A DNA stretch of 64,000 nucleotides, taken from the NCBI GenBank assembly GCA_944470555.2, contig OX104127.1, positions 52,690,934 to 52,754,933 of the forward strand, read 5' to 3'. Positions 11,276-22,650 of this stretch are shown piece after piece. Under the pieces are notes generated by a model. That model did not search any database. It was not told the DNA's origin and was given only the letters and a program-made list of their open reading frames with translations. The DNA is from Heterobilharzia americana (taxonomy: Eukaryota; Platyhelminthes; Trematoda; Strigeidida; Schistosomatidae). The stretch's first letter is position 1. Each line of letters begins with the position of its first letter. Made by a program: the position numbers and the translations under genes.

Positions 11276-12357
11276 GATAATATTTTTCGTAAATATCTGC
11301 ATTGGATATAAAACGTTTGAAGCGGTAACAGCAGAAATATATCTCATACTATTTGAAGTTTGTTTTCTTTTCACAGCTGACGTGAACAACACTATCTTAG
11401 CATTCGAAAGTTATTCTGTATCGAAACAGAGGGGAAAAGTAGTATTTTTAGTTTTTGGTGAGTGTTTAAGGAGTTAAAATGTAAAACGTGCTGAATATTA
11501 TAGAAATAATATGGTAGATCATGAGTTATGATTGACTGAAAGTACTGTTATTGCAGGAAAACTAGTCCAAAAAAGGGGTCCTTAAGGAGTTATAAAACAT
11601 CGAGATATCACAAGTGTACAGTAGGACATTTAAAAACCAGGTACTGAGATTATGAGATATTATACAGCCAATAATTTTTTTTTGACGAACTCTTGTTTGA
11701 ATCCTACTATGAAGTAAGTTTGTATCTTTATTGTAATTAACACTTTTCGCTACAGTCTCAGTGAAAATTATCTCGCATAGTTTGGCTGAGAGTCAATACA
11801 TTTTCCTTTCTTTTTTGTTTATGTTGACTAAAGATGAGCCGAGAAAACTTGGCTAAGTATGCTGAATAAATGAGATGATAACTTTGGGAATAAAGCGAAA
11901 CCTCAACCTGATGACTGTCTGGTTATCGTATTTCTAAGGCTTTAATATAAAGCCGTATTCAAAACCCACTAGTTTAGTTATGTCTCACAAATATGCGTTT
12001 AATTTTACTTCAAAAATCATATTTTCATTATTCAGTTGAAAAAAGTATAACTTTCTCTTGTGGCCTAATAAAAAAGAAACTTTCTTCTGTCCTGCTTTCG
12101 TCAACAAGTCACAAGATTTATGTTCAAAGCATAGCTAATTTACGTCAAGTGAATGAATTAAACCAAATCTGGAAAAAGACATTAAAAGTACAGACTTAAT
12201 TCTCTAATAAATACTATTTTCTATTGTTTTAATTATTGAAGCAAGAGAGCATTCATTAATGAGAAGCACAGATACTAATAGTCATGCAATTTTGAGTTGT
12301 AGCCATTAGAAAAATAATTCAATTTGGAGGTATTTAGCGATGTATTGAATTTAAGTT

Positions 12358-12872
12358 CATACGCATCGCAGACTGATATCAGCTGGAGAACCACTGAAAA
12401 TCTAAGAGGATTGAACAGCTATTTCGTTCTAGTATGAAACTCTTCAGCATTACGAACTCGTGTTGTTCCCCATCAGAGATACAAATCTAGACCTTCAGGT
12501 TTCTTAGTCATCAAGTTACTTTTTAGCCGATGAGTCAGAATCCAATGCTTCATATTTTCCTCTGTATTTTCATTCGCGATATTGCTCGAACTTCATCCAC
12601 TGCTATCTTTGATTATTTGGTGTCAAGCCAAACTTAGTTTGCCCCACCAGTGACGATTTTTCACAAGAACTTCAGGAAATCTCATCAGGGAGCATGTTAC
12701 TTATGTGCTGTGAAGAGTAACTCAATTTGAAGATTATGGAGATTCGTATCGGAGTGTGACATTTAGCCTTCGACTCAGCAACTCGATGGAAATGGGTGAG
12801 TTCATAAGCGCTCACTTCAAAGGAGTCCTGAGTTGGGACGAAACAACTATTCGGTGCTCCCGAATTCTAAAC
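12358..12872. mobile_element. H2 SINE inverted pair
   Basis: A minus unit (about 12358-12560) and a plus unit (about 12755-12872) are separated by a diverged H2 5' region. The minus hammerhead has an intact CTGAAGA core, a rearranged but paired stem II (GTTT/GAAC) and GAAA. It ends in a GTT triplet and stem I has a mismatch, so activity is doubtful. The plus hammerhead is eroded. Confidence 0.58.
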
Positions 12873-12934
12873 GGTACATGACGGTTAAGAAATGAATATA
12901 AGCCAGGAAGTCAGCCAGCAACCAAAGTAATAAA

Positions 12935-13030
12935 AGTAGTTTTATACTGGGTGAAATGAAAATTTGGACCACGGCTGAATTCAAATTAGCGACCCCTTAC
13001 TCTACCAACTGAGACACGAGGAGTAGATTT
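12935..13030 (-). repeat. T-family SINE fragment
   Basis: The minus strand has CTCAGTTGGTAGAGTAAGGG and ends with CCAAATTTTCATTTCACCC. The middle of the tRNA-like head is deleted. Confidence 0.5.
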
Positions 13031-13347
13031 AAAAGTTGGTTGCACAAAATGTCACACACAAAAGTTATACATTTTTCAAGATGGGTACTCAAATTACATT
13101 ACATATCATGCACTATTGTTATGTAACACTGTTTTACTGAGTTGCGCTAATTATGTAATGAAATATTTGTGTTTCTATCACAAACTTCAGCTGAAACTAT
13201 CAAGGGGTTACAGATGCTGAGAAATCAGAGAAACGTTCAGAAATTCAACAGTAAGTAGATTTGCGTTAGTCATTCTCAGAAAAGGTTGATACGATCAATT
13301 AAATGTCAAGAATATGAACGTTTTCATTGCCCAATCTTAACACTTAC

Positions 13348-13574
13348 ATTATCTTTGGCACCTAAGTTATAAATTAACAATAAATAACCGGAAATAATTT
13401 TTAATTCCAAGCAATCTGGCGCCGATAGACTAGAACTTCGTGTTGTTAATAAAAATCCATGCATATACTTTGTTTTAAATCTAAGTGTCAACTCTTCAAC
13501 TGCTGACTGAATCGGAAGTGGATACAGTTTTATCCATATCCATTGAAATCCATTGAAGGCGACAATGATAGGAT
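13348..13574 (-). CDS. alpha-neurexin-like gene, exon encoding the first half of LNS4
   Basis: The exon is 227 bases: two bases of a split codon plus 75 codons, ending in phase 0. The acceptor is AACTCTAG above 13574 and the donor GTAAGT below 13348. It starts directly after EGF-B with PIIVAFNGFQWIWIKLYP, then VEELTLRFKTKYMHGFLLTT, then CLELKIISGYLLLIYNLGA. The R-F-K-T, G-x-L, L-E-L and Y-N-L-G positions fit LNS4 of alpha-neurexins, which begins immediately after EGF-B. It splices to an exon starting VYHNPVYVADNNWHT. The cysteine in APDCLELKI is unusual for this strand. Confidence 0.88.
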
Positions 13575-14329
13575 CTAGAGTTTATGAATAAAAAGAATGA
13601 ATGGAAGATAATCAACAGAAAATTATCTCACTGAAACTAATAAACATTTATTTAATGTTGATGTGTAATTGAAGTTTTTATTTCTAGGGCGAAAAAATGT
13701 GTTTTACAATTTGTTTCTCAAAAAAAAAAACTACTATGATCTCTCAATTATACTCTTGTTTTATGTTCCCCAAGATACAGCAATTAGTTTGCTAATTTTT
13801 GAATATATATTGAGCAATAAATATACTTTTCTTAGTTTCATTTCTATATTTAATTAGCTGAAAATTATTCCAATTCAATTAGGAAGACATTCATTTTTTT
13901 GACAGTTTCCTCATTAAACAATAATTATACTCAATTTGATAGCTAGCTAATGAGAATTTAATGATACTTTCAAAATGTCTATATATTCATTAAACTAAAA
14001 ACTCAGTTTACCCATGATATTTCAGGAATTGACTGTTTGAGACCATATTTTACTTCCGAATAAGAACAAACCGAAATTGAAGAGAAGCTCTGTTTATAAC
14101 GACTGCGGTAGATTAACATCAGTTCTTATTTAGATATCACTAATAATCAAAAAGTCAAGGAATATTTTTCAAATTGGATTTTTTCTGAATACAGGTTGTT
14201 CGACTCTTACATGATATCATCTCAATGCTAACAAAAACTTGAGATTCTAGATACTTTCTAATTACTTCCTTGAATGTCTTCATTAAGAATTGAGAATTCT
14301 TTAAAATGTAGTCTTTACATTGCAAGAAT
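13575..14329. other. Intron, unassigned
   Basis: Very AT-rich. It contains a short ORF at 13669-13857 with no domain. Nothing else seen. Confidence 0.5.
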
Positions 14330-15650
14330 TATATTGCAAGATGGTTCAATTTTATTTCACAACACTTGTTACTGTCTATGGCTATGTCTATGGATCACCG
14401 ATATCTGGATCAAAATAGCAGAAACAGTGATTCAGAGACTGGAAGCCATTATTCTACCTGTGATCAAACCAAAAATTTGGATTCGTTATGTAGACGACAC
14501 TCTTGTCACCTTAAAAAAAGATGATATAGAAAACACCCACAGTTTGATCAACAACGTTTTCAATGACATCAAATTCATAATGGAGAAAGAGTCAAACAAC
14601 CAACTACCATTCCTGGATGTTTTAGTCAGTAGGACAAATGTAGGAAAGCTGGAAACTCAAGTGTACAGGAAGCCAACACACACTGACCAAGTCCTCAACT
14701 ACAATAGCAACAACCCAAGAACACACAAAATCAGTTGCTTGCAGACTGTATTCAAAAGAGCGAGAACACACTGCAGCACAACAACTTCACGGACAAAAGA
14801 AGAAAATTACTTGATATCCACCCTAAAGAAAAACGGCTACCCACGAAAATTATCAGAAAATACATATCCCGTACATCATCAACTCCAAAGTCATCGACAG
14901 AAATCAACAAACGCATCGTCCTACTATACATAAAGAATGTATCAGAAATCAAAACAAGATTGGTGAGACCACATGAAATTGGTGTGGCTCATAAACCGAC
15001 AAATTCCATCCAAACGCTATTATCCACACCAAAGGATGTAACAATAAATGAAGCCAAACTGAATGTCATTTACAAATTCAGCTGCATTAACTGCCAACAA
15101 CACCATATTGGACAAAATGGTCACCCTCTTCACCTTCGTCTACATCAACACCAATTGGCTAGTAAATGCCATGACATTTCATTACTCATTTCAATGCACG
15201 TGGATAACAACCGTGGACATGAATTCAGTCTGGACAATGTAGAAATTTTGGACAGAACAAACACGAAGAATGTCAGGGAATTCCTAGAAGCTTGGCATTC
15301 AGGTCAGTCAGTCAGCGATCAAAGATGTATGCACATAGACCCAATTTATCAACCAATGAGAAAAATGATGAATGACAGAAAGGTGAGAGGTGAAACAGAG
15401 GAACAGGCAATAGGAAAGTCTATACACTCAATGAGACAACAATCGAAGGAAACAACCAACCACAAACTAAATAGTCAGAGCGAGCTACTAAATCAGTCAT
15501 GGATAGATATTGACAGCTCACTTCATACTGAAGTTAGTGCTGATGATGTTGTGTAGCAAGACGATGAAAGCTTCATGATTAAACAATCCAGTTCAGAGAA
15601 CGTGATACAACGAAGACCATCTGCTTGAGCTACAAATGTTCTTCATCATT
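14330..15650 (+). mobile_element. Penelope-like element P1: RT and GIY-YIG endonuclease, frameshifted
   Basis: 5'-truncated PLE. The first reading frame (to 14933) has the RT catalytic YVDD at 14487-14498, NNQLPFLDVLVSR, VYRKPTHTDQVLNYNSNN and the fingers/thumb end KKNGYPRKL. The frame shifts near 14780 into a second frame running to the stop at 15554-15556. That frame holds the endonuclease: VIYKFSCINC, HHIGQNG (usual Y-I-G replaced by H-I-G), an Arg in LRLHQH, and the catalytic Glu in FLEAWHSG. The family normally encodes one RT-endonuclease protein and inserts at chromosome breaks or ends. Upstream of 14400 the frame is scrambled. The copy is not functional as it stands. Confidence 0.85.
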
Positions 15651-16277
15651 TCAAAAATATTCTAAGCTCTGGATTACCAAAACATTCGGTGCTACTTTAA
15701 AGCATATGTGTAATACGAAGCTAGTGATCAAATTATGGCATAACTAGGGTGTATGTGATGCAAAGTTTTCAGTGTGCATCAGTAACATTTGCTCTCGTTT
15801 ACCTTCATTTCGTGCTTTTTTATGCAGCAATATCACGTTAGTGATATAGATTTCAAAAACCCTTTATTAGATCCATACTAGATTGGTTGATTGATATACC
15901 ATACAGTATCATAATATAATTTATTCGATGACGTCTCAAGCAGAATTTATTACTCGTTTTCATATTAGGGTAATCATAAGACCTTCAGACTTCTTTTATA
16001 TTGTCCAACGGTCCTTCAGTGTTTGTCTCAATGGTAAGAACTTTTTCCAGATATCTGCAATGCGGTATTTGAAGGATTAAGATATTCTTTTAATTGGTTT
16101 GTGAGCTTGAATGCCATCCTTATGTACCTTGTTCATATGGCAACACTAAGGATGATTCGATTTATTTGACTCATCAAATAAAGTGTAGTGATTATTAGGT
16201 CAAGTGTACAGGTCAAAGCAGTCTATCTGATTCACTCAGAATAGCAGGATACAAACACTTAACAAAAATACAATGTT

Positions 16278-16625
16278 TCAAGTTGTTATTCATCGAAGAC
16301 TGACATCAGTTGGAGGAACAAAGGAAACCTGGGAGCACTGGATAGCCGTTTCGTCCTAGTATGGGACTCCTCAGCAGTGCGCACCCACGACCCCACCAGC
16401 AGGGATCGAACCCACGACCTTCAGGTTCCGCGACCAGCGCGTTACCATTGAGCCACTGGGTCAGAATCCAATGCTCCATATTTCCAACTTCTGTTAGCTC
16501 ACGATATAGCGCGAACCGCCACTTAATGTCATCGTTGAGTATTTGTCCTCACGGCCATCAGGCTTGACTCCACCGGTCATGACTTGTCATTGGAACTTCG
16601 GGAATACTTCTCGAAGCTAGTCATC
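16278..16625 (-). mobile_element. H2 hammerhead SINE, best-preserved copy
   Basis: The minus strand carries, in order, an upstream region (16625 to about 16465), a tRNA-like head with A-box-like TGGCTCAATGG and a good B box GGGTTCGATCCC (about 16460-16395), the intact hammerhead (16381-16334), and a tail containing AACTGATGTCAGTCTTCGAT. The head points to RNA polymerase III transcription. No partner copy in the opposite orientation is adjacent, unlike most H2 loci here. Confidence 0.7.
16334..16381 (-). ncRNA. hammerhead ribozyme in H2 SINE, core intact
   Basis: On the minus strand, core CTGAGGA covers 16374-16368, stem II is GTCC/GGAC, GAAA covers 16352-16349, and the cleavage triplet ATC covers 16343-16341; the predicted cut is between 16341 and 16340. 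Stem I is a perfect six-pair helix, GCACTG (16380-16375) with CAGTGC (16340-16335). Stem III is weak (A-U plus a C/A mismatch around a four-base loop). It sits directly 3' of a tRNA-like head. Its sequence outside the core differs from the Sm-alpha hammerhead, so it belongs to a distinct family. It is the best-preserved H2 ribozyme in the window. Confidence 0.7.
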
Positions 16626-17454
16626 CAAAAATACAATGGTAGATCCAACTCAGATCAGTAATCTAGAGAAAAACTTAGCTGTCACTTTACGTACACTGAC
16701 ACATAATCGTACCATAGGATGGTAGGGATAGGGTGATAGTTCTGAAATCAAATATAGCTGGGTGGAGATAGAGATTGATCTCACAATTTTAGTTCATTGA
16801 ACCCGCACCTAACACATGTAACAGAAGTGACTGGTCATATATTGCAGATATCTGAAAAATCTTATTACCTATGAAAGAATGAAGAACCGTTGAACTAAAT
16901 GAAGGGAGTTTGAAAGTCATATGATTACTATGATACGAGTATGAGCAACAAGTTCTGCTCGAAACGTCATCAAGTAAGTTACGCTGTGCTACTGTGTGGC
17001 TATATCAATCAAATAAACAATCTAATATGGAATTATATTTTACCATAGTCTCTAAGTTCCTTGCTTACCTTTTGAAATTACTTCATGTAGCATTATCATC
17101 TGATTCCCTTGATTTTTAGATGCATTCAAAAGGTTGCCATCTACCGATCTGATGTCTACACTGAGGGTAAACTGGCCATCAGTTATGCATTAACAAGTAC
17201 CTACTTCAGGTTGCTCCGATATCTCACTGTCTTCAGTGTTTGTGAAATTCTCAAAATGAAATGCACGCAAGCTGTTGTTTTCTGGCTATATGAAATTCAC
17301 TCGGAAATGTTAATCGGATACATTTTACTGATAATTCACAAAGACTAAATAAATCTTTGTCTAACCTTTCTTGAGTCTATAACTTTTTCAAATGAATTCT
17401 AAAACTTGGTGACAAATTATGTTCAGGCTGAGAACCTTTATTTTTTTCATTTAG

Positions 17455-17735
17455 TGAACTGCAATTTACTTCAGAAAGTGGAGATGAATTGGGCATACAC
17501 TAAGAAGATCATTCGAGGACATTACGCTCCATGCCAGGCTTTTTGAGTGGGATCCAAATGGGAAACTATGAGTTAGGCATCCGAGAGTGACATGGAATGG
17601 ATCGTGTAAAGAAAAAGTGAAAGTTTGTGGGTAGTGTCGGAGCCAGGTTCAAATAACTGCAGAGAAGAGAGTGAAATGGAGATGTGCTACTGAAACGCTG
17701 CGTTCCATTAGGAACCCAAGGAACAAATAATAATA
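17455..17735 (+). mobile_element. RTE/SR2-like retrotransposon, 3' end
   Basis: Only the last 280 bases: MNWAYTKKIIRGHYAPCQAF-type sequence, the GGAGATGTGCTACTGAAACG stretch and the terminus, then ACAAATAATAATAATA. It matches the ends of the copies at 49.2 and 63.9 kb. Confidence 0.7.
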
Positions 17736-18881
17736 ATACTTTGCTTCAGTTATCCTAAAACATCTTACGTCCAAAAGATACCAGTCACAATCCGGAAGAC
17801 ATGAAATTTAAAGTAAAGAAGTAGCAGTTTTGCACAATGACTTTATAAGTCTTAGAACTAGACCGAATGTTCACAGAAATACACTCTCCATTGTAAGAAA
17901 TTTTATCATGGTTTCCTATGGAAACCAAAATATTCGAATCATAAGCTGTAGTCTGCTTAACTTCATAGTTGCTTCCACCCTTATCAAACTAAAACGCATA
18001 AAGCAGACTTAAACTGCCAGTGAAATGCAAATAGTTTTCTTAGATTACTGACCTGAACTGTATTAATCAGACAATAAAACTATGCAGAATCGTCTGCGCT
18101 TCAACTAAGTGATTCTTTGACAAAGAGGTTCTTCTCACTCATAGCATATAGTAAGCTTGAAATCTATATGTGATTTAAATGCGATTGACACACTAGGCCT
18201 TCCTTCTTAACGTAACTTGTAGTGCGACATCATAAACTCCTCTATGAAGTAAGTCAAAACAGAAGGCTTTCAGCAGCTTAAAATGGGTCAAGAATAAAGA
18301 TAATACACTTTTCTATTATTCTCAATTGTTTGCTGTTGAACTTCAAAGAGTGAACAAGTCTCTGAACGAGAACTGGAAACAATGAGCATGAATTTCTGAA
18401 CTCCTCATTTATGCCGTGGTTTTAAGGTAAGGCTTTTTATTGAGGTTCCATATCGTCTATAAAGGTTATAAAAACTAAGAATAACTAGTCAGGTTTTATC
18501 TTTGTACTAGATCAAACCTCTTTAATGATGTTTGTGTGGCACTTCACAAATTCAAATCTGATTTCTACATTCAGAGGAAGTATGTTCAATCTGCTACTCT
18601 ATGCATACCTAAATAAAGCCCAGTAAAACTGCACTGTTATTGCATTATATTTGAGTAAAGAAATTAGGCCCACACTTCACTGAAAACATTGTTTGCCTCG
18701 ATAAGTACATCATAATTCGAAAAGATTACTTTCCTAAAGTATAGGTTAATGATTTTAGAACCAAACAGTCCTTTTATTTCTCAGAGTTCCATATATTTCA
18801 CTTAAAAATGAAAAATTTGGCTGCACAAGTGTCATCTTGAACTTAATGAGTATGATAAATGCATGTAAACCGGTTTCACTG
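17736..18881. other. Intron, unassigned
   Basis: AT-rich unique-looking sequence with no recognisable repeat or exon. Confidence 0.5.
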
Positions 18882-18883
18882 TG

Positions 18884-18926
<43 letters not shown>
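18882..18926. repeat. (TA)n microsatellite
   Basis: A pure TA dinucleotide run of about 40 bases in the intron between the exons at 19353 and 13574. ORFs that span it are artefacts of the repeat. Confidence 0.95.
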
Positions 18927-18932
<6 letters not shown>

Positions 18933-19352
18933 CTTTATGCATACTCATTTGTTTACGAAGTTTCAGAAAACTTTCAATTACTACTCTAAGACGTTTGCAT
19001 TCTAAGACTCTGAACAAAGTTTCATTATTGATTTTTCATCAGTACAGCGTTTCAAGTTGTCTTTTTCATCTATACTTGACTGAACTTTGCTCACCAAAAT
19101 GTGTCTATGGTGCAACGTTACTTACACTTACTAAAAAAGTGTCTATCACTTGTTTTCTTTGCTACTCACTCAGTTATGATCTCGTGAAAAAAAAAGAATA
19201 AACCTGTCAACAATTCTCGAATTAAATCTTAAAATATGCTAATAAGACACTGATGATGATATATTGTCTCAATACAGCTTAACATTAAATTACTCTTAAA
19301 AATAAAAGTGAAAATTATAGTACATGAAATGTCAGACAAAGGAATCACTTAC

Positions 19353-19699
19353 TTTCTGTACACGTTTTCCCGATAAAATCTGTATATGAACAATCACAAT
19401 GAAATGTATTCCAACGTGAATGGCATAGACCACCATTTTCACAAGGATTATCTGTACATAAATCAATTGTTGATGAAACTGTACATTCAGATTCAATAAA
19501 AGATTTAGACCAACATGTACGTCTCTCCAAATCAATATCCCATAATTCTTTATTTACAGTTAAATCACTTAGGCATCCAAGAAAATCATGTCTTAATTGC
19601 GCGGACCAGACATCAGGAGATATAAATGAGTTGATCTGACGCATTGGTTCAGGAAGACCACCAATATAAAAGTATTCATTTAAATTTAAGTATTTATAG
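19353..19699 (-). CDS. alpha-neurexin-like gene, exon encoding the LNS3 end and EGF-B
   Basis: The exon is 347 bases. The acceptor TTTTCAG precedes 19699 and the donor GTAAGT follows 19353. It opens with the end of LNS3: FYIGGLPEPMRQ, a V-W-S-A segment, then FLGCLSDLTVNKELWDIDL and a closing cysteine. This Y-I-G-G-L-P, V-W, G-C order matches LNS3 of alpha-neurexins closely. A six-cysteine EGF module follows, CTDNPCENGGLCHSRWNTF then HCDCSYTDFIGKTC, placed as EGF-B. The tryptophan between cysteines 3 and 4 is also typical of neurexin EGF modules. The exon ends with one base that completes an Asn codon with the next exon. This exon gives the clearest evidence that the gene is a neurexin rather than a generic laminin-G protein. 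Confidence 0.93.
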
Positions 19700-19840
19700 C
19701 TGAAAAGAAACACAGTGAAGGTTTTTAACAATTTTTCTTCCCTCTTACATCTTCAATTTGCATAGATGTTTCATTATAATTTAAAGTACTCAGTATAATG
19801 CTTATTTCACACATTACCTAAACACTAGTTTCCCACTTAC

Positions 19841-20660
19841 TGATTATTATATTATTATTTTTCTAATGGGTTCCTAGTGGAACATAGGGCTTCAGTAGCA
19901 TGCCTCCATCGCACTGTTTTCTCTGTAGTCCTCTCAGCCTACCACCACGACCGCCCACAAGCTTTCATTTCTTCTTCGCACACCATCTTCTCCATGTCAT
20001 CCTCGACTCTGACGACCAACAAATCGTCGTTTTCCCTTTGGAACCCATTCGAGGGCCTCGCCTGGCGCATGATGTCCCCAATCGGCCTTCTCAGTGTATC
20101 CCCAATCCATCTCCACTTTCTTTTGCATATTTGTTGGGCGACAGGTTCTTGCTTAGTTAGTTCGTTCCCAGAATTCCTTGTTGCCTATTCTTTCCGGTCA
20201 TCCATCTGGTCTGGAGTATCGAGTAAGTGTAGGCGACAGCTGTTGATGGATGTCTGTAGTTTGTTGGAGATGCTTTTCGTGACACACCAAGTTTCTGAAC
20301 CATCACATCGAAGCCCTGACTTGACTGGATTGCTGTTGAAAACCCAGATCTTGTTCTTTGTGCTGAGTGGACCGCAGTAGATCTCCACACTAATTTTAGA
20401 TTAATGAAAGCCCGTCTTGCTTTTCGGATCCTGGCCGCTTTGACATCCTCCTCTGTGTCGTCACCCGTAATTGAAACGATGCTGTCTAGGTAAGTGTAGG
20501 CGAAAGAGACTACTTATTTTAGATTTTTCCCGTTGATGGTGGTTGGTGCTTGTTGTTGATCCTGTTGTTGGTTGGGTATCTTAATCACCTCCATCTCCTC
20601 TACATTCGCTTGAAGTCTTGTCGATGCTGCCCTGCCTCTTCTGTCAACTTGTTAGTTTTC
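19841..20660 (-). mobile_element. RTE/SR2-like retrotransposon, 3' fragment
   Basis: The minus strand contains VNVEEMEVIKIPNQQ-like sequence near 20600, a GSETWCVTKSISNKLQTSIN segment near 20280 and the common 3' end. A TAA/TTA-type repeat tail lies at 19841-19866. Frameshifts are present. It lies in the 10.2 kb intron just above the exon at 19353-19699. Confidence 0.75.
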
Positions 20661-21526
20661 GCCTCTATATCATCGAGTTTGTGAGACATTAAAATCTCAG
20701 AAATATTATCCGGCATTCTTAATCTTGGATCACCTAAATAATCATTAGTGAATTACAACAGCGGATTATTTCCTTATCTGTGTGCAGCTATACACAAATT
20801 CTACGGTTATAGGTGATTATAATACAGCAGACTACTGAGATCCATGCCAATGTTCAGACTTCATTTACGCTGTGATCTTTTTAATGTTGGAATCTCACAA
20901 ATTAGTACATGGTGCTTTCGGCTGTCAGGTACTGTGAATAAAGTTTCTTATCTAGAATATATCTAAGACTTTTGAATCCCTTCAGAGACTTCAAAATTTG
21001 AAATGTTTCACCACAACTGAAATCCTGTTAGCTACAAGTATAATATCCTTCTGGGTTTCACAACATGAAACTGGTTACTCCTCAATGATAGATAACGTCT
21101 CTGGCCGCAATACTGAGAGACGCGAGTCAGAATGCCACAGAATACATCAGTTCTATTGACGTTGGAGGTATGTCTATTGAACAGTGACAAAAGGCACGAA
21201 AGCCAGGTTCAGGGCGTCCTCCCGACTGTCCAAAATCCTCTAACATCTAAAGAATTCCATCAAAATGATGAGTAAACTAGGCTGGTGACCACAGGGTAAA
21301 AATTACCAAATTCGGTCAGCACTAGACAGCATTAAATTGGTGACTCTTCAATGACTAGTCACAAACGACAGTCTTGACAGTCTCTTAATTGTCTTATTGA
21401 AGTCGCGACAAATGAGGACCTAAGCCAATCTATATTACATAATATGAAACTGGAATTCTCTAAAAATAAACGGCTGTCTGAAAAATTCAGTTGGTAGGGT
21501 TGTTAGGATTTTTTATTGGTTTCACG

Positions 21527-22090
21527 TTAATATCCATCATAGCTCCATATCAGTTTTAGAGAACCATTGAAAACCTTTGGACAATGCATGGGTGTTTCAT
21601 CCTGGTATAAGACTTTCCAGCAGCGCGCACTCATGACCGCCCTCAACTAGGGACCGAACCGACGACACTTAGGTTCCATGGCCATTACATTGCCACCGAG
21701 TCATTTTGTTGGAAGTCGGTGGTTTACGTTTCCTACTTCTTTCAGAAGGCATTCCCGAAGTTCTGATTGCAGATAGTGGCCGGTGAACAAAGTAAGCCTA
21801 ACATAAGGATTGTTATTCAGTGATATGATTGGATGAAGGTTTCTCTATGTCATGCACTGGCAGAAGTAGGAAATGTGAATCATTGGTAGCCAACCTAGTC
21901 GCTAAATGGTTACTTTCTGGCCATGGAAACTAGAGGTCCTGTGCTGGATTTCTGGCGCGGCCAGGTCATAAGTGAGCACCGTTGACAAGTTGCATACTGG
22001 GACCATACAGCTGTGCAGAGCTGCTAAGTTTTCAATTATTTTCCAAAAGTGTTATCAGTCCATGGTGAATACCAACATGGCATCTGAGAA
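21527..22090. mobile_element. H2 SINE inverted pair, decayed
   Basis: A minus unit (about 21527-21705, with B-box-like GGTTCGGTCCC) is followed by a plus unit (about 21740-22090). The minus hammerhead core is changed to CTGGAAA and the plus one is lost. The shared 5' region with GGCATTCCCGAAGTTCTGA lies between them. Confidence 0.55.
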
Positions 22091-22389
22091 ATTATTTTAT
22101 CCACAATTCATGAAACGTCTATGTTGTATGTTCTACTGACTTTACATCTGGGTAAGTGGTCAAGTGTTGAAAATTATTAATTATGCAGAGACAGAAACGT
22201 CAAAAGAGAGATATGATGAGCAGAATACGAAGCAAAAGTCATCTGTAACCAACTTTAGTTCATTCAGTAAGAATACCTTAGTGATGGCCATGGTAATTAC
22301 AGAGATCAAACAAATTTCTTTTCAATACAATGATTTAGTTAATGAAGCCAAATACCGGTTACTTTTGCCGTGTGTTATTGGGAAATATG

Positions 22390-22650
22390 TTAGTCAATTC
22401 GATGCTGGGGATATTATATTGATAGGTATAAATGCAGACTTATTTTCACACGATGAGCAACCACTAAGCCTTGTATTGTTCTTATTTGTCTTTTACTCAG
22501 CCAAGGTTGTAGATGCACACATACTCTACAACGAACCTGCTTAGTCACAAACTGTACGCAAATAGCTTCACGACAGCAGTTACACTGATAAACGTACACA
22601 GAAGAAGATTAACCAAGAAATCTACCTTTATATTGTTTACCTGTGGGTGG
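22390..22650 (-). mobile_element. Penelope-like element P3, small endonuclease fragment
   Basis: The minus strand reads VYQCNCCREAICVQFVTKQ and then WLSKRQIRTIQGLVVAH, matching the K-R-Q-I-R-T-x-x-S-x-x-A-H segment of the P3 copy at 1.8-2.2 kb. The Y-I-G motif is destroyed. Sequence further 3' on the minus strand is too eroded to read. Confidence 0.5.

Noticed and set aside
18832..19201. ORFs across the TA repeat
   Set aside because: Their Tyr-Ile repeats are a direct translation of the (TA)n microsatellite.
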